Assembly: GCF_033958435.1 (NCBI RefSeq)
Contig: NC_134167.1
Coordinates: 2,562,001 to 2,626,000, forward strand
Reading direction: 5' to 3'
Length of the DNA stretch: 64,000 nucleotides
DNA from: Carettochelys insculpta
Lineage: Eukaryota > Chordata > Testudines > Carettochelyidae
Made by a program: the position numbers and the translations under genes. Of the stretch, positions 22,927 to 31,478 are shown in pieces (the first letter of the stretch is position 1; each line of letters starts with the position of its first letter). The notes beneath the pieces are model-generated. The model saw only the letters and a list, made by a program, of their open reading frames with translations, made no database searches and was not told the origin of the DNA.

Positions 22927-25635
22927 GTGCAAATACCTGCTCGCGAACAACTGTACATTCTGGGTGACTTCAATGCGAGAGTTGGAGCCAAGCGTGACTC
23001 GTGGCCTTCCTGCTTAGGCCACTTCAGTGTGGGAAAAATGAATGAAAATGGTCAGCGCATTCTCAAACTTTGCACGTACCACAATCTGTGCATCACAAAC
23101 ACATTTTTCCAAACTAAGCCACAGCACAGAGTGTCATGGAGACACCCACGCTCAAAACACTGGCATCAACTAGACGTGGTCATCGCTAGACGTGATAACC
23201 TCAGAAACGTCCTTCTGACACGCAGCTATCATAGTGCTGACTGCAATACATATCGCTCGTTAGTTTGCTCCAAACTCAAGGTGATTCCCAAGAAGCTGCA
23301 CTGCTCTAAACCAACTGGAAGGCCCCGCATTGATGCCAGAAAGATGGCTAACTCAGAGACAGCTGAAAAGTTCAGGGCGACCCTGGAGGAGAATCTGCGC
23401 AGCAACCCTGAGGGTGCTGATGTGACATCCAGATGGCAGCATAAGAGGGATACAATGTACAACACGGCCTTGTCGGTGTTTGGAAGAAGAGCTAGAAACA
23501 CAAATGACTGGTTCGAAGCTAACTCTCATGAGATGATTCCAGCCATCGAAAAGAAGCGTGCTGCGCTCCTGGAGTACAAACTTTCGCCAAGACAGAATAC
23601 CCTGCAAGCACTCAGAGCAGCCAGAAAAACAGTGCAGCAGATGGCCAGGTGCTGTGCCAACAACTACTGGCTTGAGCTATGCAGCAGCATCCAGACCAGT
23701 GCTGACTTTGGTAACCTCAGGGGAACGTACGAGAGCATCAAGAAGGCATTAGGACCCACCCATAACAAGATGGCACCTCCGAAATCCAAATCTGGTCAAG
23801 TCATCACTGACAAAGCCAAACAGATGGAGCTCTGGGTCGAGCACTACTCATGTGAGAACATTGTGGTCGACTCAGCCCTCGAACTCCTACCAGTAATGGA
23901 TGAACTGGACCAGGAACCAACTGTGGATGAACTGAAGAAAGCCATTGACAACATTGCAGTAGGAAGGGCCCCAGGCCAGGATGGTATACCACCAGAGGTA
24001 ATCAAGTGTGCCATAGACACCCTCCTGGAACAGCTACATGAGCTATTGTGCCTGTGCTGGAGAGAGGGAGAGGTTCCACAGGACATGCGTGATGCTAACA
24101 TCATAACCTTGTATAAGAACAAAGGAGACAGAAGTGACTGCAACAATTACCGTGGAATCTCCCTCATAAGCATCACTGGTAAACTGTTCGCTCACGTCAT
24201 CCTCGGCAGACTCCAGAAGATTGCTGAGAGGGTGTACCATGAATCACAGTGCGGATTCCATGCAGAGAGATCTACCGTCGACATGGTCTTCTCTCTGAGG
24301 CAGCTGCAGGAGAAATGCAGGGAGCAGAGGAAGCCACTCTTTATTGCCTTCATCGACCTAACCAAAGCCTTCGACTTGGTCAGCAGGGATGGACTGTTCA
24401 AACTGCTCCACAAGATAGGTTGTCTGCCACGGTTACTCAAGATGATCCAGTCTTTCCACGAAGACATGAGCGGAACCGTCCAAGAAGATGGCACGTTATC
24501 AGATGCTTTCAGCATCAGGAGCGGCGTCAAACAAGGAGGCGTCCTTGCTCCGACATTGTTCGGGATCTTCTTTGCACTCCTCCTTAAACATGCTTTTGGA
24601 TCTTCAACAGAGGGCATCTTTTTGCACACAAGATCTGATGGGAAACTGTTTAGATTTAGCTTTCAGCCTTGCAAGATTAAGGTGCGGGAAGTCCTCATCA
24701 GAGAGATGCTGTTCGCAGATGATGCTGCTGTCGTGTCACACACAGAAGACCAGCTTCAGAAGCTGCTGGATTGGTTCTCCAAAGCGTGCAAGGACTTTGG
24801 GCTCTCCACCAGCCTAAAGAAGACACATGTACTTGCTCAGGACATTGCTGATTCTCAATCAATCAGCATTGACAACTATACGTTAGAGGTCGTCCATGAG
24901 TTCGTTTACCTCAGGTCCACCATTATTGACACACTGTCCTTGGAGACTGAGCTAAATAAGAGCATCGGTAAGGCAGCCACAACTCTGTCCAGACTCAGCA
25001 AGAGAGTGTGGAATAACAAGCAGCTGTACACTCACACCAAAATGCAAGTCTACAGAGCCTGCATCCTCAGCACCCTCCTTTACGGCAGCGAGACTTGGAC
25101 CCTGTACGCCCGCCAGGAAAAGAGGCTGAACGTCTTCCACTTGCACTGCCTCAGGCGCATCCTTGGAATATCGTGGAAGGACAGAGTGTCCAACACTACC
25201 GTCCTTGAGCAAGCTGGAATCCCAACTATGCACACCCTCCTCAGGCAGCAGCAGCTCCGCTGGATTGGCAAAGTCCACAGGATGAATGAGGGAAGGATCC
25301 CAAAAGACATCCTGTATGGTGAGCTAGCCTCTGGCAAAAGGCCTCCCGGACGCCCCCAGCTGCGCAACAAAGATGTTTGCAAGAGAGACCTCAGGGAAGC
25401 AGACATCAAGCCAGACAGCTGGGAGGAGCTGGCAGACGATCACAGCAGATGGAGGCAGGAACTATACAAGGACCTTCAGAAGGGTGAGTTGAGGATCAGA
25501 CAGCTAGCAAAGGAGAAGCGAGCCCACAGAAAGCACAACAAGGACCTGCCAGACACCCATTACATATGCAACAGATGCAGCAAGCACTGTCACTCTCGTG
25601 TGGGTCTCCACAGTCACAGCCGACGCTGCAAATGA
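22927..25635 (+). CDS. LINE polyprotein frame: endonuclease end, reverse transcriptase, zinc finger
   Basis: A 902-codon open frame. The listed start is GTG and only marks where the frame opens; the true protein would start upstream in the broken endonuclease, and the first in-frame ATG is near 23038. Residues 13-20 are GDFNARVG and about 79-105 are the HQLDVVIARR...SYHSADC block of the endonuclease. In that block the expected D-H before 'SLV' is Y-R (NTYRSLV), which would remove the last catalytic residues. Reverse transcriptase: LYKNKGDRSDCNNYRGIS from residue 395, FIDLTKAFD at 475-483, GVKQGGVLAPTLFGI next, and FADDAAVV with the catalytic Asp pair at 598-599. The C-terminal RTE-like block includes YGSETWTL, CLRRILGISW and GKRPPGRP. 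The last residues, 881-901, form CX2CX12HX3C. Expected role: target-primed reverse transcription in the nucleus. The frame is open but the protein is probably not functional for insertion. Conservation of the open frame suggests a fairly recent insertion. Confidence 0.9.
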   Translation: MQIPAREQLYILGDFNARVGAKRDSWPSCLGHFSVGKMNENGQRILKLCTYHNLCITNTFFQTKPQHRVSWRHPRSKHWHQLDVVIARRDNLRNVLLTRSYHSADCNTYRSLVCSKLKVIPKKLHCSKPTGRPRIDARKMANSETAEKFRATLEENLRSNPEGADVTSRWQHKRDTMYNTALSVFGRRARNTNDWFEANSHEMIPAIEKKRAALLEYKLSPRQNTLQALRAARKTVQQMARCCANNYWLELCSSIQTSADFGNLRGTYESIKKALGPTHNKMAPPKSKSGQVITDKAKQMELWVEHYSCENIVVDSALELLPVMDELDQEPTVDELKKAIDNIAVGRAPGQDGIPPEVIKCAIDTLLEQLHELLCLCWREGEVPQDMRDANIITLYKNKGDRSDCNNYRGISLISITGKLFAHVILGRLQKIAERVYHESQCGFHAERSTVDMVFSLRQLQEKCREQRKPLFIAFIDLTKAFDLVSRDGLFKLLHKIGCLPRLLKMIQSFHEDMSGTVQEDGTLSDAFSIRSGVKQGGVLAPTLFGIFFALLLKHAFGSSTEGIFLHTRSDGKLFRFSFQPCKIKVREVLIREMLFADDAAVVSHTEDQLQKLLDWFSKACKDFGLSTSLKKTHVLAQDIADSQSISIDNYTLEVVHEFVYLRSTIIDTLSLETELNKSIGKAATTLSRLSKRVWNNKQLYTHTKMQVYRACILSTLLYGSETWTLYARQEKRLNVFHLHCLRRILGISWKDRVSNTTVLEQAGIPTMHTLLRQQQLRWIGKVHRMNEGRIPKDILYGELASGKRPPGRPQLRNKDVCKRDLREADIKPDSWEELADDHSRWRQELYKDLQKGELRIRQLAKEKRAHRKHNKDLPDTHYICNRCSKHCHSRVGLHSHSRRCK

Positions 25636-25670
25636 GGAGGCCAAACGGAACTATGAAGGGCGCGTTCCAT

Positions 25671-25684
25671 AGTCTACGTAGACT
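25671..25684 (+). other. Perfect palindrome in the LINE 3' UTR
   Basis: AGTCTACGTAGACT is its own reverse complement and lies 36 bases after the stop codon, 15 bases before the element's end. In RNA it could form a short stem. LINE reverse transcriptases often recognise 3' stem-loops, so this could be part of that signal (inference). Confidence 0.55.
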
Positions 25685-25699
25685 GAAGGATGCTACTAC

Positions 25700-25707
25700 T
25701 TCCAAGT
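25700..25707. repeat. Target-site duplication, right (LINE insertion)
   Basis: TTCCAAGT, the exact partner of 21443-21450. It follows the element end GATGCTACTAC and precedes resumed CR1 sequence. Confidence 0.8.
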
Positions 25708-26218
25708 CAAATACATTTTTTGAGATGGGATACTCAGAACTGCACACAATATTCAAGATGTGGGTGTATTGTGGATTTACATAGTCACAAAACATTTCTT
25801 ATTTTGTGATCTACTCCTTTCCTCATGGGTCCTAACAGCGTTTTTGACAACTGCTGTGAGTTGAATTATTGTTTTCAGAGAATTTTCCACAATGATCCTG
25901 ATTCACTTTCTTGAGGCATAACAGTTCATTGAGATTCCATCATTTTGTACGGATAGTTGGGATTATGTTTTCCCGATGTGCATTAGTAAGTTTTATTTGC
26001 CATTTTTTTCTTCCACTAAGCAAGTTTAGTGAGATCCCTCTAAAACTCTGTGGACATACCTATCTTGAGTATCTTTGCCACCACACTGTTGACTGCTCTA
26101 TAAAGATCACTGGACAGATCTCCGAGGAACACCACTCTTCACTTCTCTATGCTGAAAATTGACTAATTAATACTTACCCTTTGTTTCCAGTCTTGTAACC
26201 AGTTACTGATCCATGAGA
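25708..26218 (-). mobile_element. CR1 LINE ORF2 remnant, segment 2 (reverse transcriptase)
   Basis: Resumes the CR1 of 21141-21450. The top strand reads TTTTTTGAGATGGGATACTC, ACACAATATTCAAGATGTGG and ATAGTTGGGATTATGTTTTC, each the complement of conserved CR1 reverse-transcriptase codons ('...LEYCVQ.W.P...', 'HNPNY'). Stops and indels are frequent. It ends at the SINE insertion. Confidence 0.8.
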
Positions 26219-26346
26219 CAAGTCTCAGAGGGGTAGCTGTGTTAGTCTGTATCCACAAAAATCAGAAGTCCTATGGCATCTTATAGACTAACCGATATAT
26301 GGGAGCATAATGAAGGGGGTCTTTGCCCACGAAAGCTCCATTGATG
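26219..26346 (+). mobile_element. SINE-like repeat, family A (complete copy) inside CR1
   Basis: The head is CAGAGGGGTAGCTGTGTTAG, the linker GTATCCACAAAAATCAGAAG, and the body has TCCTATGGCATCTTATAGAC, GGAGCATAATGAAGG and TTTGCCCACGAAAGCTCC, ending near GATGCAT. A direct repeat CATGAGA flanks it (26212-26218 and 26347-26353), and CR1 reads through across one copy. It is non-coding. A Pol III promoter is expected in such a SINE, but A and B boxes are not obvious here. Confidence 0.75.
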
Positions 26347-27260
26347 CATGAGAGGACCTTCCCACTTATTCCATGACTGCTTATTTTCCTTAAGAGCTTT
26401 TGGTGAGGGACCTCATCAAAGGCTTCCAGAAATGTTCAAGCATGCTGTATCATCCTGAGCCACACGTGTGTTGACCCCTTAAAAAATTCCAGTAGACTGA
26501 TGAAGCATGATTTCCCTTCACCAAAAGCTGTGTTGATTCTTCCTCAACAGGTCATGTTTACCTACACATCTGATAATTTTGTTCTTTACCACACAGTTTC
26601 AATATGCCTGTGTTTGCCCCAGGACTTGTTCTGGTGCCTTTTCTAAAAATGTGTCTCACAGAAGCTATCCTCCAATCATCTGGTACAGAAGCTGATTTCA
26701 ATGACAGGTTACATATTCCACTTCGTAGTTCAGCAATTTCATATGAGTTCCTTTAGAATTCGTGGGTGCACACCATCTGGTCTTGTTGATTTATAACCGT
26801 TTAATTTATCAATTTATTCCAAAACCACCTCTGTTGACACCTAAATCTGGGACAGTTCTGCAGATTTGTCATTGAAAAAGAATGGCTCCAGTGTAAGACT
26901 CTCCCTCAAATCCTTTGCAGTGAAGATGGATGCAGAGAATGTATTTAGCTTCTCCACAATGACCCATCTTCCTTGAGTGTTTCTTTAGTGCCTTGATTGT
27001 CTGGTGGCTATGCTGACTGGTTGGCAGGCTGCCTGCTTCTGATATAACTTAAAAAATTGCTGCTAATTTGAGCCTTTGGCTAGTTCCTCTTCAACTTTTT
27101 TTTGGGCCTGCCTAATTATAGTTTTACTCTTGACTTGACAGAGTTTAAGCTCCTATTTTCCTCAGTAGGATTTAACTTCCCATTTCTAAAGGCTGTCTTT
27201 TTGCCTCTAGCCACTAATTTTACTTTGTTGTTTAGCCATGGTGGCACTTTTGGGGTGCTC
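26347..27260 (-). mobile_element. CR1 LINE ORF2 remnant, segment 3
   Basis: Continues the CR1 copy upstream in its own sense. The top strand shows GGACCTCATCAAAGGCTTCC (complement of the 'QKAFDKVPH' codons), CATGATTTCCCTTCACCAAA ('FCKGKSC'), ATCATCTGGTACAGAAGCTG and TTTAGCCATGGTGGCAC. It ends about 27260, before the endonuclease part, so the copy is 5'-truncated. About 1.7 kb of CR1 is present in total across the three segments. Confidence 0.8.
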
Positions 27261-28008
27261 TCACTAAGTCAAGTCGCAGAGGGGTTTTCATCTTCAAAGT
27301 CTTTACAAACCTGCTCAGCTCACTGCTGCTTCAGGAAGATAATTACCGCGATGCAGGCAGTGTGGATTTGCATAAGTGAGAGCGGACTTTCAATCTAATT
27401 TTAGGCATCTGAACAGAAGGCAACAGTAGAGCTGGGAAGACGATTCCAGCTGAAACAAACCTCTAATGAAAAAGCAGGTGGAATGGGGTGGAATTCATAA
27501 CATTTTTCCCTCCTGTTTTCTGACCTGCTCAGGGAAATCCATACAAAGTGACCTTAATCTCAGACCTTGAATTCCCAAGTGCAGACACTTCCACCACCTA
27601 AGCTGAAAGAGTAACTATTAGCTAGAAGTAGGTTGCTTTTCTCCTCTGTGTAGACTATACACTGGAAGGAGACAGATTAAACTTTACCAGTTTGTTACGC
27701 AAGGTCTACATATTAGATCTGGAGGTGGCTGGAAATGCCTCATCTCACCATATGGAAAACTTCAGTCAAAGTGTGTTCATGTGCACATGCACGCGTGTGG
27801 AATATGGTTCCATTGAATTTTTTAGAAGAATATTTTTACTTTGTCTAAAATCCTCAACATGGAAAACTTTTTGGTTTTCAATTTTCCAGCTAAAAGTCAA
27901 AATATTTCAACTAAATAGACATTTAGTTCAAAATCCAATTTTCTGTCCAAAAAGCATTCCCAAAGGTATCCACAAGGAAATATTTGCTCAGGCCCAATTA
28001 TACTCTAT
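27261..28008. other. No recognisable feature
   Basis: Non-coding. No feature seen. Confidence 0.4.
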
Positions 28009-28200
28009 GGTTGTGTCTACACTACAAAAATAATTTTGAATTTGCTCACTTTGAAGTAACAAACTTGGAAATTGAGCATCTACACACACCCTACTTTTAA
28101 GTTAAACTTCAAAATAGGGCACTAGTCCATTCCCAGGAATGTAGTACGGACTTCAAAGTTGGGCACCCTTAATTCAAAGTTAACTTTGGAGTAAGTAAGC
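28009..28200. mobile_element. MITE fragment with 'ggttgtgtctacactac' end
   Basis: The left end GGTTGTGTCTACACTAC is followed by repeated 'ttgaattt/ttgaagt' phrases and internal mirrored pieces such as CTTCAAAGTTGGGC. It resembles the GGCC family at 28583 only in its 'gtctacacta' terminus. The right terminus is missing. Confidence 0.5.
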
Positions 28201-28301
28201 TAGTTCCTGGGGCAGACACACCATACGAGTTGCAAACAGTGATGGGCAATCTGACCCACTTGAGGAAAAAGTGGTCTGTTAATCAGGGTAAGAAATTTAT
28301 G

Positions 28302-28436
28302 TTTCCACAAAAACAACGAGGAGTCCTGTGGCATCTTATACACTAGCAGATTTTTGGAGCATAAGCTTTTGTGGACAAAGACCCATTTCATCGTTGTTTT
28401 TGCAAATCCAGACTAACGTGGTTACCCCTCTGAAAC
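28302..28436 (+). mobile_element. SINE-like repeat, family A, with inverted head
   Basis: The body (28302-28392) is on the plus strand: CCACAAAAACAACGAGGAGT, CCTGTGGCATCTTATACACT and GGAGCATAAGCTTTTGTGGA. It should be preceded by the head module. Instead, the head follows it in the opposite orientation at 28393-28436 (complement of CAGAGGGGTAACCACGTTAG). The linker CAAAAACAAC occurs at both ends as an inverted repeat, so the copy is rearranged. Confidence 0.65.
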
Positions 28437-28538
28437 GTTTCCACAACAGCTGTCATTGCATTTTATACTTACAAATTATGTCTCTCAAAGAACACTTGCA
28501 AGATACTTTAAAAACAAGCAGACTGAACACACACACTG

Positions 28539-29180
28539 TGGTATGTTAAGAACTCTGTTAGAATAACAATCTATCACTTTATGGCCATGTCTACACTAGC
28601 CCCAAACTTCGAAATGGCCATGCAAATAGCCATTTCAAAGCTTACTAATGAAGCACTGAAATACACATTCAGCACCTCATGAGCATGTGGGCGGCCACGG
28701 TGCTTTGAAATTGAGGCAGCTCGCCCCCGCGCAGCTCGTTCAGACGGTGCTCCTTGACGAAAGGACCCCGGCTACTTCGAAGTCCCCTTATTCCTATGAG
28801 CAGATGGGAGTAAGGGGACTTCAAATTAGGCGGGGTCCTTTCAAAAAGAAGCTCCTTCTGAATGAGCCGTGCCAATTTTGAAGCACCGTGGCCGCCTGCA
28901 TGCTCATGAGGCGCTGCATATGCATTTCAGCACTTCATTAGTAAACTTCAAAATGGCCATTTGCAAGGCCATTTTGAAGTTTGGGGCTAGTGTAGACACG
29001 GCCTATGAGTGTGTACCAAGGGGCTAGGCCTAGTATTTCTTGCAGGCCAAGGGGCTCAGTCAGGGTGACTTGTGCCTTGCTGCCTTGGGAGCAGCCTGCT
29101 TTTTCACTCTGTTTTGGTTACTGCATAATATTGTCCTGGATTCTGTGAATAAAAGCAGTGGCCATGTTGCTGCCTAACAA
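28539..29180 (+). mobile_element. Possible short LTR, interrupted by the palindromic MITE
   Basis: The part before the MITE starts TGTGGTATGTTAAGAACTC. The part after it has GTGAATAAAAGCAGTGGCC (an AATAAA signal) and ends TGCTGCCTAACA. With the MITE removed this is about 220 bp with TG...CA ends and a late polyadenylation signal, as in an LTR. No target duplication is visible, so the call is tentative. Confidence 0.35.
28583..29003. mobile_element. 421-bp long-palindrome MITE (GGCC family)
   Basis: The ends GGCCATGTCTACACTAGCCC and, inverted, GGCCGTGTCTACACTAGCCC are followed by matching arms over nearly the entire element: CTAATGAAGCACTGAAATAC versus CTAATGAAGTGCTGAAATGC, CCTCATGAGCATG in both, and GGCGGCCACGGTGCTT in both. 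The arms run about 205 bp each with a centre near 28793. TAT flanks both ends (28580-28582, 29004-29006). There is no coding capacity. It is mobilised, if at all, by a transposase elsewhere. Confidence 0.85.
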
Positions 29181-30617
29181 TTTTTTTTTAAATGGAACTT
29201 TTCTGTGGCTGTGCTGTGAACTTCTCTCTCACTTCTGGTTTTTCCTTCTTTGGGAGCTCATGCCCCTTGGTGCCCAGCCAGCTACATTCCAATTCAAAGT
29301 GTTTTAAAGATGCTCAAAAAAAAAAAAAAAAGCCAAATGAGTATTTATAACTTCCTGACAGACTGGATACAACAAAGCTTTTATATAACTGAGAAACATC
29401 CCTGTCTCTCTTTCTCCAGACGATAAAACTTGGAACTCTTTAGGGACAGAGATCTTCCCCCGTATCCCAAATCAACGGCTGGCATCTGAAGGAACCTCTC
29501 TTTTAACAACACCATGTTGTCAGCATCTGTGCCTGTCAAACCACACTCACTCACTTCTCTTTTCCCCATCCACACGCCTCCTGTGGCCAGCGTCAGGCTT
29601 TGAGTCCCATTAGGGAGAGCTATTAGAACAGGCTTGATTTAGAAGATAATGGAAGGTACAGGAGGAAAGCCTTCCAAGTGGTAAGTTTAAGGAGCAGAAC
29701 AAGCATGAATACTGGCAAAAGCTGTGGTAAGGCTGCCAAGAAACTCTATATGATGCAGGTGCAAATAGTTCTTTCTAAATTCAGGCTCATTAAAATATGT
29801 ATTTTGCAAAGGGGATTAAATTAAAACATCTGGAAACTGGGGAAAGAGTGGAGAGGGAGAAGAACATAGTTTATGTGAGGGAGAGAATCTCTCTCTGTTT
29901 CCAGTTTGAACGCAGATTTGAAGGCCCCTGACTTCATCAGGATCCATAATTGTGGGAAAGTAACCTGAAGATGCCAAACAACAGGAAATTACCAGAAGAA
30001 TCTGTCAGCACAATCAGCTGCTATTTTCATTGTTCTTTGGCAAATTTATACACAGTCGGGAACACCTGGGCTGGCACACGGCCCAGGTTTGACTAATTGC
30101 CAGGGGAGAGGAGCAGTCATTTGTCTTCAGTGGGGTTTCCTACGCTCGCTCCTCAAAACATGTGGTTTCACTTTTCCCCTCTCTCTGCAGGAAATGGCAG
30201 GACAGTGAAACGCAGAATAAATGAGTTCGATTCCAAGAGGTTGCCTCCTCAGAGGCCACTCCAAAAATAACTGTCTTGTGAAAGGCTGTTAATAACCAAG
30301 ATTCTATATACTGTCTTCAGCAAACAACATTTCAAAGGCACACTGTTCCTTTTCTCCCCAGACCCTATGTATGTTAAAAATATGGTGAGGGGAAAGACAA
30401 CGATAAAGGAAATAAAAGCTCCGTAATAAGAGTCCTCTGTATATTTCATGCAGGATTCACGTGCTCTTCAAATTGCCTTTCAAAATTCTCTTCACCTTGG
30501 GCAAACTGGAATTAAAGTGCAAAATGCTCTTTTTGCTTTTCACCATGATCATTTTAAGAAGGGCAAGTAAATTTGGTTACTGGGCTGGTAACATTTTCCT
30601 GATTGTCCGGGTGTTCG

Positions 30618-30621
<4 letters not shown>
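29181..30621. other. No supported feature
   Basis: Non-coding. An A-run at 29316-29331. A good splice-acceptor-like pyrimidine tract precedes 30191 with a 25-codon open tail, but this is not enough to call an exon. Confidence 0.4.

Positions 30622-30649
<28 letters not shown>
30622..30649. repeat. Poly(A) run, 28 bp
   Basis: An uninterrupted run of 28 A. No AATAAA stands just upstream and no repeat family was recognised next to it. Confidence 0.9.
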
Positions 30650-30654
<5 letters not shown>

Positions 30655-31249
30655 CTTTCCACTTTTTAAAAGCGTTTGAGCCAGATCCTCACCAGAACTA
30701 GACCATTCAGATTCTCACTGAGCTAGACCAGCTGAGGATCTGTCCCTATTGAGTTTTAGGGACCAATCCTGCCAACACTTACTAGAATGAAGAATCTGAG
30801 AAGACTCACAGTAAGAAGCTCTGCTCACAGTAAAATACGCATTTGCAAAATAATGCGGTTAGTTTCTACTCTTTCTATTTCAGGGATACTGGTGACTATT
30901 TGAAAGCAATACTTGATGCACATGTCTCAGATAAAGAAAATGCAATGGAACAAACCCTTCCCCAAATGAAATAGCTCTTACACCCATGTTCTGAAACATA
31001 GATTTTAAAAATATGCAACAGAGAACAGAAGAGACCCAGCAGTCACCTGCATTATAGCTTTATCTCTGCTGAGATGTTGGTTTTGACATTGTAGGACTGC
31101 ACTTTTAAAGATTACCTCTTTACGAGAACCACCTGTCTAAAGCAACAGCTTTTTCCCTTAACTTCAGAACATATTTTTAAGTTTAACATACCACTACAAA
31201 AACTTGCCCCCCAATCCCCACTGATTCTTAACAATCCAGGCTGATACCC

Positions 31250-31478
31250 CCTACATGAAGCAAAAACATGTTTTAATATATTCCTCTGTCAGACTTACAG
31301 TGCTTGCTAATTTAATTGAATCATATTTTAACCTTTCAGATTGCGCAGTGTGTTTTATATTGAAGTACATATCTGCATTTGGTATATTTTCACCTGCATC
31401 TTGTCCAAATTTCACAGTGATATAGTGTCCTGCCACCATGACAATAAAGAATCAACTACGTAAAAAAAAAAAAAAAAA
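31250..31478 (+). other. Possible retrocopy 3' end (AATAAA then A17)
   Basis: AATAAA at 31443-31448 is followed 13 bases later by a 17-base A-run (31462-31478), the spacing of a processed transcript end. The AT-rich sequence before it looks like 3' UTR, with no frame I recognise. The parent gene is unknown and no target duplication was found. Confidence 0.35.

Larger units (their letters stand above)
21451..25699 (+). mobile_element. Nearly complete RTE-like non-LTR retrotransposon (LINE)
   Basis: A 4,249-bp insert in an old CR1, flanked by an exact 8-bp duplication TTCCAAGT. Order: about 1.1 kb of GC-rich 5' sequence; a broken apurinic-type endonuclease from about 22537; a long intact frame with the endonuclease end, reverse transcriptase, C-terminal region and zinc finger to 25635; a 64-bp 3' UTR with a 14-bp palindrome and no poly(A) tail. 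GDFNARVG in the endonuclease and the C-terminal block 'YGSETWTL...CLRRILGI...GKRPPGRP' resemble RTE-clade proteins such as BovB. The final Cys/His finger is not part of BovB, so the exact clade (RTE, RTEX or a neighbour) is open. Confidence 0.9.

Noticed and set aside
24192..24629. 145-codon minus-strand open frame
   Set aside because: It lies antisense to the reverse-transcriptase core of the LINE and has no independent support.
30191..30269. Possible terminal coding exon after a strong pyrimidine tract and AG, with 25 open codons ending in TAA
   Set aside because: A 25-codon open stretch is expected by chance about one time in three. No donor partner, upstream exon or known protein end was recognised.
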